A stretch of DNA of 64,000 bases from Apium graveolens (Eukaryota; Streptophyta; Magnoliopsida; Apiales; Apiaceae): NCBI RefSeq assembly GCF_009905375.1, contig NW_027417105.1:62001-126000 (forward strand), in the 5' to 3' direction. A model generated the notes under the pieces. It had not been told where the DNA came from, ran no database searches, and saw only the letters and a program-made list of their open reading frames with translations. This document shows positions 34,831 to 47,339 of the stretch, piece by piece (the stretch's first letter is position 1; each line of letters begins with the position of its first letter). The position numbers were made by a program, and so were the translations under genes.

Positions 34831-35220
34831 CAAATTGTGCCATGACCTATGTGTCCGTATGTTCAACATCTAATTTTATATCAAAAAAATGTAAAGAGCT
34901 TATACTGGGATTTTAAATAGAAAATTATATAGATGGTATATATAACTCAATATCTATTTAACAACATTGAAATATATATATATGTGTGTATATGTGTGTG
35001 TATTTATGTGTTACTCTAATTTCTAATTATCATATCATAGATGTCAATACATAAAATTGAAACAAATTAAAATATAACAAGTTATGAAATAATGTACAAA
35101 GTGAAAATATTATATGTACATCATGAGCATTGTTAAATATTTCCAATTAAAAATGAACAAGTTCTAAAATAAAGTTGAAAGTGAAAATTGTACCTCAGAT
35201 CTTATAGCAGAGATGGACAA
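34125..35220 (-). pseudogene. DUF724-like gene copy 7 (truncated)
   Basis: Unit 2 counterpart of copy 3, minus strand, with one instead of two copies of the 476-bp exon block. The hybrid begins like the first block (cacttaccaacaaagag) and continues like the second (ttaataatatgttc). Exon remnants run from the leader ATG near 35215 to the palindrome centre. The DUF724 exon is absent, and stops are present throughout. Confidence 0.55.
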
Positions 35221-35430
35221 TGGTGTTGGAATTGGGGTGAATGTGCAGAGATCTTATAGCACACATGGACAATGGTGTTGAAATTAGAGTGAATGTGCAG
35301 GAGAGTTTTGTTTTTAGGGAGTGTGTGTTTGAGGATGAGATCTTTTAGCAGACATGAACAATAGTGTTGAAATTGGGGTAAATGTGTAAGAGAGTTTTGT
35401 TTTTGGGAGGGTGTGTGTTTCTGAAGGAAA
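35190..35430 (-). repeat. tandem 5' leader segment (3 copies), unit 2
   Basis: Same threefold leader repeat as at 9455-9690, ending at AGATCT before intron 1. Confidence 0.55.
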
Positions 35431-36099
35431 GAGGCGGAAGAGAATGACACATGTGACAAGACAATGTGTGTTTGTAAACATACCACAAATTTATATGCAA
35501 ACATAATCTTATTCTTTTTCTAAAATAAAAAAAGAACATTATACTTATTATAATTATTATAAGAAAATTAACTATGTATTAAATTCTAATAAATTAAATA
35601 GGTTAAAATTGAATAGTATTTATAAAGAAAAAAGAATATACTAAGTTCAATATTACATTAATTTAAATAAATTTACTTAAAAATGACTAAGATGAAAGTA
35701 TATTTTGAAGATTATAATGTTTACTTAAAAAATATATATAATTTGGTTACCTCATTTTTTATTTATTCAAGGCAATTATGGAATATTTAATATAATTTAC
35801 AGTATCCATTTTAAGAAGAATTTTTTTATAAAATTATATTATATATGTGTATATATATATTTATATATGTATATATATTACATTGATTTGTAGCATTCTA
35901 AGTTCTTCCACAATTTTCATGTCTTGTTGTTTAGATATTATGTTTTTCTAGGTTTATCTTTTTTGTGCTCTTCCAATTATTTTTGATTTATTCATATTAT
36001 TCTATCTCATATACTTTGAATGTTATATTTAGTTTTTCAGTATATATATATATTTATATATATTATTTATAAATATATTTATATATATAATATCTATAG
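35431..36099. other. AT-rich spacer, no gene seen
   Basis: Counterpart of 9770-10362 with TA-rich microsatellites. A TATA-like CATATAAAT on the minus strand near 35490 precedes the leader repeats. Confidence 0.65.
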
Positions 36100-37348
36100 G
36101 GGGTCGTTCAAATAGAAAGAACCTTAAAATTTAAACTAGAAACTAAGGTAATTAACTAATGACCCACCACTTTAAAACCCAACCCACTTCCAACCTCACG
36201 TACGCACAAGCGTTTTCGTATCACCTTCTTTACTGTCCATTACAACTAATCAACCACCATCTTCAATCTACCACCCACCACCATCTCCCATCTATCTCCA
36301 CCCGCCATCATTACATGCCACTAAATTCTTAGATTTCTATAATCACCTACCTTCAATCATTATTTATATTATATAAAGCAATAGCTTGTATAACAGAAAA
36401 TGATGAAGATGATCAAAGTTGAAAATAGAGGACAAGAGTGTTGGTGTTTGGGGTCTATTGAACAATTACTGTGAAATACGAGGAGATTATATATGAACAA
36501 AATATAAAATTATTGAATAATCATTGATAACAACAATGAATTTCCAATAAAAAACACCGGATCTGAAATTTGAATATGATATATGAATACAAATACTAAT
36601 ACGTATGACTTCAATAACTAAAGCGTACGACAACAATCACTGATTTATATCGCACAAATCACCAATTTATATCATGAAAATCACCAAATGTTATATACGA
36701 AAAAGATATATAGAAATATATTTTTATGACATAATTCGATGAAAATCGTCAATCTTTTTGGTCGGAGAAGTTAGTGATGATTTACTATAGTAAGGGTATA
36801 ATTAATTTATTAAGAATGAGGGGGGGAGTGTTCCAATTGGTGCAGTAGGATAAAGGTGTAGTAGGAGATTAATGGTATATGATGGGGAAATAGATGGGAC
36901 ACCGAGATAAAGGTGTGGTATAGTAGAAAGGTGTAGGGGAGAAAGGCAGTAAATCAATAATTATGCTTAGGAGAATCACTAAAATTTAGAAAGTTATGAA
37001 ATTATAGTAATTTCGGTTTAGTGATTCAGTTAAGTATAAATAGTGATCATCGTAAAAAATATAGCAAATATGGTATGCAAATTGATTGCTGGGAGATGGA
37101 GAAACATATAGTGAAGTCATATTTTAAAAAAAGGTTTGTCGATTAATGAAAAAAAACAAATTAAAAATAGATAGAAAATTATTTATAAATAGATATACGA
37201 GAGGGAGTAATAGTTGGAATTTGAGGGAGGAGAGAGAAGGGGTTGTATAAAATTTGTGAGGTAGAAATTCAATTCAAGCTATAAAATTAGTGGTTGTCAA
37301 TGGTTTCTAGTTTTTAGAATAAGGTTTGTTTTTATTTGACCATTTCCC
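36100..37348. mobile_element. non-autonomous TIR DNA element, longer form
   Basis: Same ends as 10363-11106 (GGGGTCGTTCAAATAGAAAG at left). The interior keeps about 525 bp at 36538-37062 absent from unit 1. Its first bases also occur in the fragment near 45440 (caatttccaataaaaa), so this longer form looks ancestral. No transposase. Confidence 0.55.
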
Positions 37349-40300
37349 TTTACTCGTATATATATATATATATATTATATTTTGTATAATTAAAATAATG
37401 TTTGCATATGTTTGTATTAAATTCTTTAAATTAATAAAAATTTCAAAACTATAGATGTAAAATATTCAAATAATTTTATATAATGTAAATTATAATTTAT
37501 CATGGATATAATATTTTTAAAAACTAATAAATTCTTGATAAATTATTAAAGTATAATGAAAAGGAAAAATAATGAAATAAAATAGTACTTTGACATTCTA
37601 TGGTTGAAAACTAGATGACTTCATCTACAACATGTTTATATTACATAAAAGATGTGGATTGTTAAATAACAACCAATTCATATGACACAATTTAGTTTCT
37701 TAGTTACCCGATTAAATTCTTTACCATTTAATCGTCCTTGGTAAACTAGTAAACTAGTAATTCTAACTAGTGTATTACACTATCTATTTTATGCAAGCAC
37801 TAGTGTAAGCAAGCTTGTTGGAGGTTACTTTGACTTGTTAGTCAACTAATTATATGACCTTTTGTTTTTACTAAAATTCATGGGTTAAAAGCTAAGTCTA
37901 TACAATTTAGCATCTAAAAATTTAAAGCAAGAATGTATACAACAAGAAAAATAAAAGTAATCGACTAAAGTAATCGATGACCCCCAAAACCCGGTAAAAA
38001 CCCAACGATAATAATTCCACTATAATATTTTATATTAATTACAAGAGATGGATGTCTTAATAAATAAGTACAAAGTGTATATATGGCTTGGTATTTTCAC
38101 CTTCATGGAATGATAGGGATGGAGAGTTTCTTATTATAATGGATATTTTATGTGTTTTGTGTTGTGTAGCTCCCTCCCTTGTATATGACTCTTCTATTCA
38201 TATATATCCATGCAACAGCCTTTTCTTGGTGTTGTAGGTCTTGGGACCACTTGTACAGACTTGTGCTATTGAATATGTAATGTAATAAAATGTCTACCTA
38301 TTTTTAACGGTCGTTGTTTGACTTGGTTTTGGTGTCATGTTCCATTCGTCCAAAGGGTCAGTACTTGTCATAAATCTTTATGTCAATACAAAATCTTCTA
38401 GTTAGCATCTATCTGTCATTTCATGTAAAATTTCAGCACTAACAATTGACCCTAATTTCATTAGGAGTGATCAACATGCAATAAAATTATCACAATTGAA
38501 ATGTATAAACATGTTTCATGACCCTTGGGGTGGGTATATTCAACATCTAGTTTCTTTATCTAAAATATTGTTGAGATTATAATAAATGATTAATAGAAAT
38601 TTTAAAACTCTAATGAAATAGGCAAAGTAAAAAAAATTATGTTATGACTTATTGTAATTTTAAAAAAAATCATGGCCTCAGCCGTAGGTATACTTAACAT
38701 CTGGTTTTTTATCTAAAATTGTTTTGGGATAATAATAAAAAAATTATGTTAATTTCGAAATTCGAATGAATTAGGTAGTTTTTACAAAAAAAATTGTGAC
38801 ATGTAATTTTATATCTAAAAAGATCTTATATTGGGATTTTAAATAAAAAATTATATAGATTCCTCTGTTATTTGAGATTGTAAATATAACTCAATATATA
38901 TTTAACAGTATTGAGAAAATAAATAAATATATGTATATGTATACCTATATTTATATGTATGTCTGTGTATTTATGGGTTACTCTAATTTGTAATTATCAT
39001 ATCATAGATGTCAATACATAAAATTGAACAAATTAAAATATAATAAATTATGAAACAATTTACAAAGTGAAAATAGTATCAATAGATCATGAGTGTCGTT
39101 AAATTCCATAAATTAAAAATAAACAAGTTATAAAATAAAGTAGAAAGTGAAAACTGTACCTGAGATCTTTTAGTAGATTGTACCTGTGGCTTCAAGCTCT
39201 AAAGACCTTAAACAAGGTTTTTAAACATATTGCAATTATATATATATGTACATACTAAATATTTAGTTATCAATCATTTCAATATTTTCATCCTCCAAAA
39301 ACATAATATGCCATTATTTGATAATAGCATATTATGTAGTTATATCTCTTTTATTCTCCATAGTATTTTTTCATGACATGAGCTATATAGATTGAACATA
39401 AGTGATTTTTTTATCAATAAAAATACAAGTTTTTAAATATAAGCATTTGTTAAAAAAGTGGTATGTTTTGAATAGATTATTATAAGTAATATGTGATATA
39501 AATAAATATGGAATTAAAAGGATATACGGTTTATATAATAAACTCTGTCACATCTTATTATATTCTACCTAAAATATTATTATTACATGTAGAACAAATT
39601 TCCAATTTATAATAGAATTAAAATGTCATGTTAATAAACATTAATAGACTTTTTATATTTACTAAAACATTATTCATGTGTTGTAACTGACACCAAATTT
39701 AGTAACATCATATTCTGTGATTGGCTAAGTAGATGGGATTTGATACTAAAATAACCTTAAAAAGTTTATGTTAGGGTTAGATTATATACTAATCATAAAA
39801 TCTAAATTATCTCCTCTAACATTCAAAAACCTAAAATAAATATAGATAAAAAAAGAAATTTTTTATTTTTTCAATCGAGTTAATTTGTTGACAGCATGTG
39901 ATGTTAAAGTTTTTGTACATATAAGTTTTTTTTTATGCCTAGCAATTTTACTCACAATATTTTTAGTACATAATAAATTGGTTAGGAAATGATGTGGAGA
40001 GAGATCTTGGACATGTAAAATGTTTAAAAATGATTTGAACAGTAAATTTTAATCAAAAATGACTTAATGATATTTAAAAAAAGACAACACATTTGACCAA
40101 AAACATAGGCATGGGAAAAATGCATACTCTAGTAATTGCTCTAGTAATTGTTGACCTGATGCCCATGGCTCTTTGTTGACATTTTGTTGCTCTCTATTCA
40201 AATTATTGTGATTCCTTTCACCTCGTACAAATGACTAAAGGTGAGAAAGTTTCACCACAAGGATACTTTGGCCGAGAATTTTTAGTGTTTATTTCCCTTA

Positions 40301-41100
40301 AAATATAAAAATGTGTGATGATGGACCTTACTTGATGTGGCTTGAAGTTCTAAAAAGGCTAAACAAAGTATTTTAGACATTTTGTAATTATAAATATAAG
40401 CACATACTAAAGATAAAGATATAGTTACCCATCATTTCAATGTTTTCATCCTCCAAAAACATAATAGGTCTTGACTAAACTATCGTCAAATAAAATCATG
40501 GCTCACATTGAAAAGGACAACATGGATTATATAATCGAATATCAACGTTTGAAAATTGGCAAATTCATTATTGAAGAAATTTCTCTAGTTAAAATCTTAA
40601 GTAACATGTTCCCAGTTTTACTCAATTATATAACAAAGAATGTGAAATACTGTTTAAAAACAAAAATGCTTGAACTCTAGTACAAAAAGTGAAAATATTC
40701 TTTTAATGGATCCATAAAGGATGGTTTGTTCATAGTTTATCCTGGTGGTGGATAAGTTATATATTTCTATGATAAATAATCTACATATGAAAGTTGGTTT
40801 TCCCATTAGAAGTTTTCCCAGTAATTTATGAAAAACCAAGAACCTAAGAGTACACATATACTGACTTTACAAATATAACAATAAGGGAAAAACTTGGATG
40901 CAACTTTGCCTAACTTTAAATAACTGAGAATGTTCAATCAATGTGAGACACAATTAGTAAAATAGCCATACTAATTTAGAATTTACATTTTTAACTAAAC
41001 TAATATCAAATTTGTTAAGAAAAATATGAATTACACAGAAAGGTGGGCATACCAAAATAAGGGACTTGCAGTGGATTTGGATTTGGAAAAGGGTCATGAG
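37349..41100. other. gene-poor AT-rich region, unit 2
   Basis: Matches 11107-14360. A DUF724-like intron block lies at 38690-39160 and an exon fragment near 40310-40370. A 69-codon plus-strand frame at 40471-40680 has no recognisable domain, and its unit 1 counterpart is removed by a deletion. I do not call it a gene. Confidence 0.55.
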
Positions 41101-44100
41101 CATATCAGTGGTACATTCTCATTAGACCCAATGAGGATTACTGGCTCATCATCTAAATAAAAAAACAAAACAAATTATATTAAATCATTTTTACCCATTT
41201 ACCTTTAACTAAATTAAAATAACACATTAAATTAAAATTAATTTTTTAATTTAACAAATTTTAAGTTTCTCCCTAAAAATTAAAAATTTAGATAATAATG
41301 CATACAAAGATAAGGAATGTGTAGTTGAGTCAAGTATATTTTGGTTAGACCCAACAATGGCTTAAAAATCCAGTCCATTATGAGCATGGACAACCTTGTG
41401 GATTTGATCATTCAAACAATCATTCACCCAATGCAATTGATTGCATGAAGGCAGTTATAGATTATCTAAATTAAAGCGATTAGTAAAATAGTTATAATAA
41501 TTTTAAATTTACCTTTTTAACTAAACTTATTTCAAATTTGTTATTAAAAAAATGAATTACACAAAAAATGTGCATACCAAAATGAGGGAATTACACAGTA
41601 TTTGGATTTCGAATAGGGTCATGAGCATATAGGTTGTACATTTTCATTAGGCCCAATGAGGATTACTGGCTCATCGGCTAAACAAAAAAATAAAAAAATA
41701 TATTAAATCATTTTATCCCATTTATCTTTAACTAAATTAAAACAACACATTAAATTAAAATTAATTTTTTAATTAAACAAATTTAAATTTCTCACAAAAA
41801 AATAAAAACTTAAATAATAATGCATACAATGATGAGGAATGTGTAGTGGATCATCCTTGGGATCAGGTTCAAGTATATATTGGTTAGGGCGAGCATTGGC
41901 TTGAGAATCCCATCCATTATTAGCATGGGCAACATTGTGGATTTGATCATTCAAAAAATCATTCACCTAATCAAATTGATTGTATGAAGGAAGTTATAGA
42001 TTATCTAAATTAAAGCAAACACAATTAGTAAAATAGTTATACTAATTTTAAGATGGATATCGGGTGGGCTTCTATTGGGCTTACGAGTAAGAAGTCTCAA
42101 TGCATTAGACTTCTTGTTCTGAGAGAACTACGTCAGGCTTGATCCCTATATAAAGGGTACGTAGGCACATTGAAAGGGTAAGAAGTTGAGAGCCGATAAG
42201 AGAGCCACCACTTACTCTGAATAATCTCAGCCTAAAACAACCATAAACCACCACACACCGCTTAAGTTTCCGGTAAAGAACCACCGTCACAAATCTTAGT
42301 TCCGGAGAGAAACCTCAATCTTTATTGTTACCAGATTCCTCCGTCAACAATTATCTAAATTAAAGACGACACAAATAGTGAAATAGTTATACTAATTTCA
42401 AATTTACTTTATAAATAAATTTATTTCAAATTTGTCACAAAAAAAAATTGAGGGACTTGCACTCGATTTGGATTTGGAAAAGTGTCATGAGCCTCAACTT
42501 CATTCACCTTAATGAGTGGTAAATCCTCATTAGGCCCAATGAGGATTACTAGCCCATCACCTACAAATGCAAAACAAAACAAATTATATTAAATCATTTT
42601 GACCCATGTATCTTTAACTAAATTAAAACAACACATTAAATTAAAATTAATTTTTTAATTAAACTATTTTAATTATGACAAAAAAATAAAAATATAAAGT
42701 ATAGTGCATTTTGATTAGGCCAAACATTGCCTTGAAAATTGTACATTATCGGTCAACATTGTGGATTTGAACATTCAAAAAATCGTTGGATCAGGTCCAC
42801 GTATATTTTGGTTACCTGCTTCAAAAATAGTACATTATCAGGATGGACAACATTGTGAATTTGATCATTCACCCAATCGAATTGATGGTTTGAAGGCAGT
42901 TTTAGATTATCTAAATTAAAACAGACACAATTAGTAAATTAGTTATACTAATTTTCAATTTATTTTTTAACTAAACTAATTTCAAATTTGTCACAAACCA
43001 ATGAATTACACAAAAAATTGATCATTCAAATTTATGACAAAATTTTTTTTAGGATGGGCACCATTGTGGATTTGATCATTCAAAAAATCATTCACCGAAT
43101 CAAACTAATTGTATGAATGCAGTTGTAGATTATCTAAGTAAAAACCAACACAATTAGTATATTATTTATACTAATTTTAAATTATTTTTACCTAAACTAA
43201 TTTCAAATTTGTCACAATAAAATGAATTACACAAAAAATTGTGCATATAAAAATAAGGGATTTCCACTAGATTTGGATTTGAAAAAGGGTAATGAGCCTC
43301 CTTGTTCATCAGCTAAACAAGTAAATAAATAAATTATAATAAATCATTTAGACACATGTATATTTAAATAAATTAAAACAACAAATTAAATTAAAATTAA
43401 TTTTTTATTTAAACTAATTTTAAATTTCTGACAAAAATAAAAATTATAATTATTATTCATACAATGAAAAGGAATGTGTAGTGGATCATCGACTACGTAT
43501 ATTAAATTAAAATTAAATTTTTATTTAAAATAATTTTAAATTTCTCACAATAATAAAAATTATAATTATTATTCATACAGTGAAAAAGGAATGTGTAGTG
43601 GATCAGCCTCAAGATGAGGTACATTTTGGTTAGGCCCACCATTGGCTTGAAATCCCGGATGGGCAATATTATGGATTTGATCATTTAAAAAATTATTTAC
43701 GCAATCAAATCAATTGTATGAAGGCAGTTGTAGATTATCTAAATAAAAATAGACACAATTAGTAAATTAGTTATATTAATTTTAAATTATTTTTTTAACT
43801 AGACTAATTTCAAATTTGTCACAAAAAATGAAGGACATAAAAAATTATGTATACCAAAATAAGGGACTTGCAGTGGATTTGGATTTGGAACCCGAGCATA
43901 AACTTCATTCAAAATAAAACAAATTATATTAAATAATTTTAAGCCATGTATCTTTAACTAAATTAAAACAACACATTTAATTAGATTTACCTGTTTAATT
44001 AAATTAATTTTGAATTTCTTACAAAAAATAAAAATATAAATTATAATGCATATAATGATGAGGAATGTGTTCTGGATGAGGTCCAGGTAAATTTTGGTTA

Positions 44101-44400
44101 GGCCCTACATTTGATTGAAAATAATGTCCATTATCGAGATGTGCAACATTGTGGATTTCCATCATTCAAAATATAATTCATCCAATAAAATCCATTGTAT
44201 GAAGGCAGTTGTAAATTATCTAAACTAAAACATAAGCAATTAGTAAATTATATAGTTGTCACAAAAAAATGAATTACACAAAAAAAATTGTGCATAACAA
44301 ATTTGTGAAACATGCACCACTGGATTTGGACGTGGAATAGGGTCATGAGCATGAACTTCATTCACCTTAATCAGTGATGCTGATGTAAATTTTTTTTTAC
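41101..44400 (-). repeat. 0.53-kb tandem repeat with coding-like segments (unit 2)
   Basis: The marker ggatttgatcattcaa (or a close variant) recurs near 41400, 41939, 42755, 42855, 43070, 43676 and 44157, giving about seven units of varying length. Minus-strand blocks such as NDFLNDQIHNVAHANNGWD at 41769-41966 are the best-kept; later units are degraded and shortened. The array is split by an LTR fragment at 42054-42349. Confidence 0.6.
42054..42349 (+). mobile_element. LTR fragment or solo LTR with TATA box
   Basis: A GC-richer block interrupts the repeat array. It runs TGGATATCGGG to CCGTCAACA, has a TATA box TATATAAA at 42147-42154, and a transcribed-looking part after it with CCACCACACACCG. 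No matching target duplication flanks it, and its two flanks come from different places in the repeat unit. It is probably a truncated LTR. The 61-codon minus frame inside it is chance. Confidence 0.5.
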
Positions 44401-45475
44401 ATGGGCGCTAAGAGCAACCATGTCTAAGAGGCCGTCTCTATTCTACTTTTTTTAGTAGTGATTATACTTATTATAATTATTATATAAAAATTAACTATAT
44501 ATAAAATTCTATTGAATTAAACATGTTAAAATTGAATAGTATTTTTAAAGAAAAAATGAATACTAAGTTCAATATTACATGAATTTAGGAAAATTCACTT
44601 AAAAATGACTAAGATGAAGGTATATTTAGAAAAATATAATGTTTACTTAAAATAAAAAATTATAATTAGCTTACCTCGTTTGTTATTTATTTGAGGCAAT
44701 TATGGAATATTTAATATTTAATATAATTTACAGTATTCATTTTAAGAAGATTTTTTTTATAAAATTATGTTATATATGTATATATGTATATATATAACTT
44801 TGATTTGTAGCTTTCTATGTTCTTCCGTAATTTTCATGTCTTATTGTTTAGATTTTATATTTTTTTCTAGGTTTATCTTTTTTGTGCTCTTCCCATTATT
44901 TTTGATTTATTCATATTACTATATCTCACATACTTTGAATGTTATATTGAGTTTTTCAGTATATATATAAATATATAAATATTTTACTATATATATATTA
45001 TTTATAAATATATTTATATATATAATATTTATAGGGGGCTGTTTAAATAGAAAATATCTTAAAATTAAAACTAGAAACAACACTTTAAAAGCCTAACCCA
45101 CTTCCAACATCACCTACACACAAGCTGGTTCTCTATCACATTCTTTACTCTCCATTACAACTAATCAACCACCACCTCCAATCTACCTCAACCCACCACT
45201 ACATCTATCTCCACGTGCCATCATTATATATCACTAAATTCTTCGATTTCTACAATCAACTACCTTCAAACATTATTTATATTATATAAATAAATAGCTT
45301 GTATAACTGGAAAATGATTAAGATGATCAAAGTTGGAAATACATAACAAGGGTGTTGGTGTTTGGGGTCTATTGAAGTGATTACTTCTAAAATACAAGAA
45401 ATTATGTATTGACCAAATATAAAATTATTGAACAATCACCGATAACGACCATCAATTTCCAATAAAAATGAAACA
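44401..45475. other. AT-rich spacer and TIR-element left fragment
   Basis: A third copy of the AT-rich spacer (compare 9770-10362), then a left-end fragment of the TIR element from about 45019 (ggggctgtttaaatagaaaa) to 45475, where it joins the DUF724-like copy 8. The right end is missing. No gene. Confidence 0.6.
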
Positions 45476-46252
45476 GTTTACCTTAAATATGTCTGATGAT
45501 GAACCTCTCTCCATTCATACTACAAGTAAACTAGTGTACATATTAAAATCTGTTTTCACACAAAAATTTATTTCTTTTAATTCTATTTTTATTTGTGGAC
45601 CAATGTATAATAAATTATAGTGAAGTTTTGTTTTATGACAATAGAAATGTATTGATCATCGGTACACTTTTGATATAATAAGTTAGCTAGTGTCATTATA
45701 AAGACCTTGCTCACATGTGTAGCATTTTTTTGTAATACACTTTTTGTTGTGCACACACCTCCCACGGGAGGAAATTCAATCAATTTACTATAATTTGTAG
45801 TCAAGATATTGTTATTCGATTTTCTCAATGTAATGTTCATATTTTATTAGTTGTTAAGAGAAGCCTACTCTAGATGAGTATTGAGTCTATGTCGGCATTT
45901 GGCCCATTCCCCAGAATCCAGACGTTTAAATGTTGTTCTCAGGAAAAAGGGTTCACGTGAAGGATCGGCAATAACTTTAATTGTTGACTTTGTGAATGTT
46001 GTTGAGAATACACGTACCTTGCAACCTAATGACCCAAAAATTCTTTTAGATGATATGGTGGAAATCCTTCATAAATTGGAATATAATGGGTTTGATGTCA
46101 ATGTAGTATGTGAGCATGTAGTGCAATTGCTATCAATAAAGGACAAGCGGGAAGAACATAAAGCTAAGGCAAAGAAACCTACTGATCAGATCGAGGAAGC
46201 GGAAGAAAAAATTAAAGATTTTAATAATCGCATACGTTTACTACAAGATTAG
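45476..46252 (+). pseudogene. DUF724-like gene copy 8 (3' half)
   Basis: Begins inside the middle exon (aatatgtctgatgatgaacc, with a short internal deletion), then an intron, then the domain exon. The open frame at 45881-46252 (123 codons) carries REGSAITLIVDFVNVV, LEYNGFDVNVV, LLSIKDKREE and an acidic coiled coil ending RIRLLQD. Upstream of 45881 the domain exon is frameshifted relative to copy 5. It converges on copy 9 across an uninterrupted palindrome, and the downstream sequence is the empty version of the copia target site. Confidence 0.6.
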
Positions 46253-47336
46253 CTTACCTTGCTTTGTCAATTAAAGAGGAAAATAATTCAACTGTTGCTC
46301 ATCTAAAATAAGATAGATAGAGAATGACTATCTCCGTATGACCGCATTATGCATGTTTTTCCTTTTTTGGGGATTCTCAATCATTCATAAATTATTTCTT
46401 TCATTATATTGGTTAGTTTCACAATAAAGTCAGTATGTGACACTAACCAATAAGATGAAAGAAATATATTATGAATTATTGAGAGTCCCCTAAAACAAAA
46501 ACATGCATAATCCCCTCATACGGAGATAGTCCTTCTCTATCTGTCTTATTTTAGATGAGCGACAGTTGAATCTTTCTGCTCTTTAGTTTACAAAACCAAG
46601 GCAAGCTCTTCTTGTAGTAAACCTATGCGATTATTCAAATCATTGATTTTTTCTTCCTCTTCCTCAATCTGACTTATAGCTTCCTTTGCCTTAATTTTAA
46701 GTTCATCCTGCTTGTCCTTTATTGATAGCAATTGCGCTACACGATAACCTACTACATTGACTTGAAACCCATTATATTCCAATTCATGAAGGATTTCCAC
46801 CATATCCTCTAAAATTTTTTTTGGGTCATCAGGTTGCAAGATGCATGTCTTCTCAATAACATTGACAAAGCCAACCATTAAATTTATTGTCGAACCTTCA
46901 CGAGAACCCTCTTTTTCCGAGAACAAGATTTGAAAGCATGGATTTTGGGGGAGGGCAAATGCCTACATAAACTCAATACTCTTTCAGAGTGGGCTTTTCT
47001 TAATAAATGGTAAAATATGATCATTATATTGAGAGGATCGGATAACAATATCTTGAATACAATTTGTAGTGCATTGATTAACTTTCCTCCCTCGTAAGGT
47101 GCCTACATCAGCAAAAAGTGTATTGCAAAAAATAGCTACACATGTAAGCAAGGCCTTCAATATTACACTAGCTAACTTATTATATCAAAATTCTACGGAG
47201 GATCAATATATTGTGATGGTAAGAAAACAAAATATTGACTCAGTTTATTGTACATTGGTCCATAAATAAAAATTGAATAAAAAGTAATAACATTTCGTGT
47301 GAAAACGAATTTTAATATGTACACTAGCTTACTTGT
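45530..47336. repeat. gene-sized palindrome (arms about 0.9 kb)
   Basis: Copies 8 (plus) and 9 (minus) are mirror images about a centre near 46433 (ttggttagtttcac ... gacactaaccaa). Pairing runs outward through the 3' foldback (46300-46560), the domain exons and the preceding introns to gtgtacatattaaaatctgt at 45535 and its mirror near 47320. The hAT insertion sits just beyond the right arm. Confidence 0.85.
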
Positions 47337-47339
47337 AAT

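Larger units (their letters stand above)
30978..42050. repeat. segmental duplication, unit 2 (paralogue of 4765-15782)
   Basis: Near-identical to unit 1 from the copia LTR edge on. It keeps two stretches missing from unit 1 (36538-37062 and 40589-41108) and lacks one copy of the 476-bp tandem block found in unit 1. On the right, homology ends where an LTR fragment interrupts the 0.53-kb repeats. Confidence 0.9.

Noticed and set aside
40471..40680. 69-codon plus-strand frame MTKLSSNKIMAHIEKDN...
   Set aside because: No recognisable domain; the unit 1 counterpart is truncated by a 520-bp deletion, and there are no splice or promoter signals I could support.
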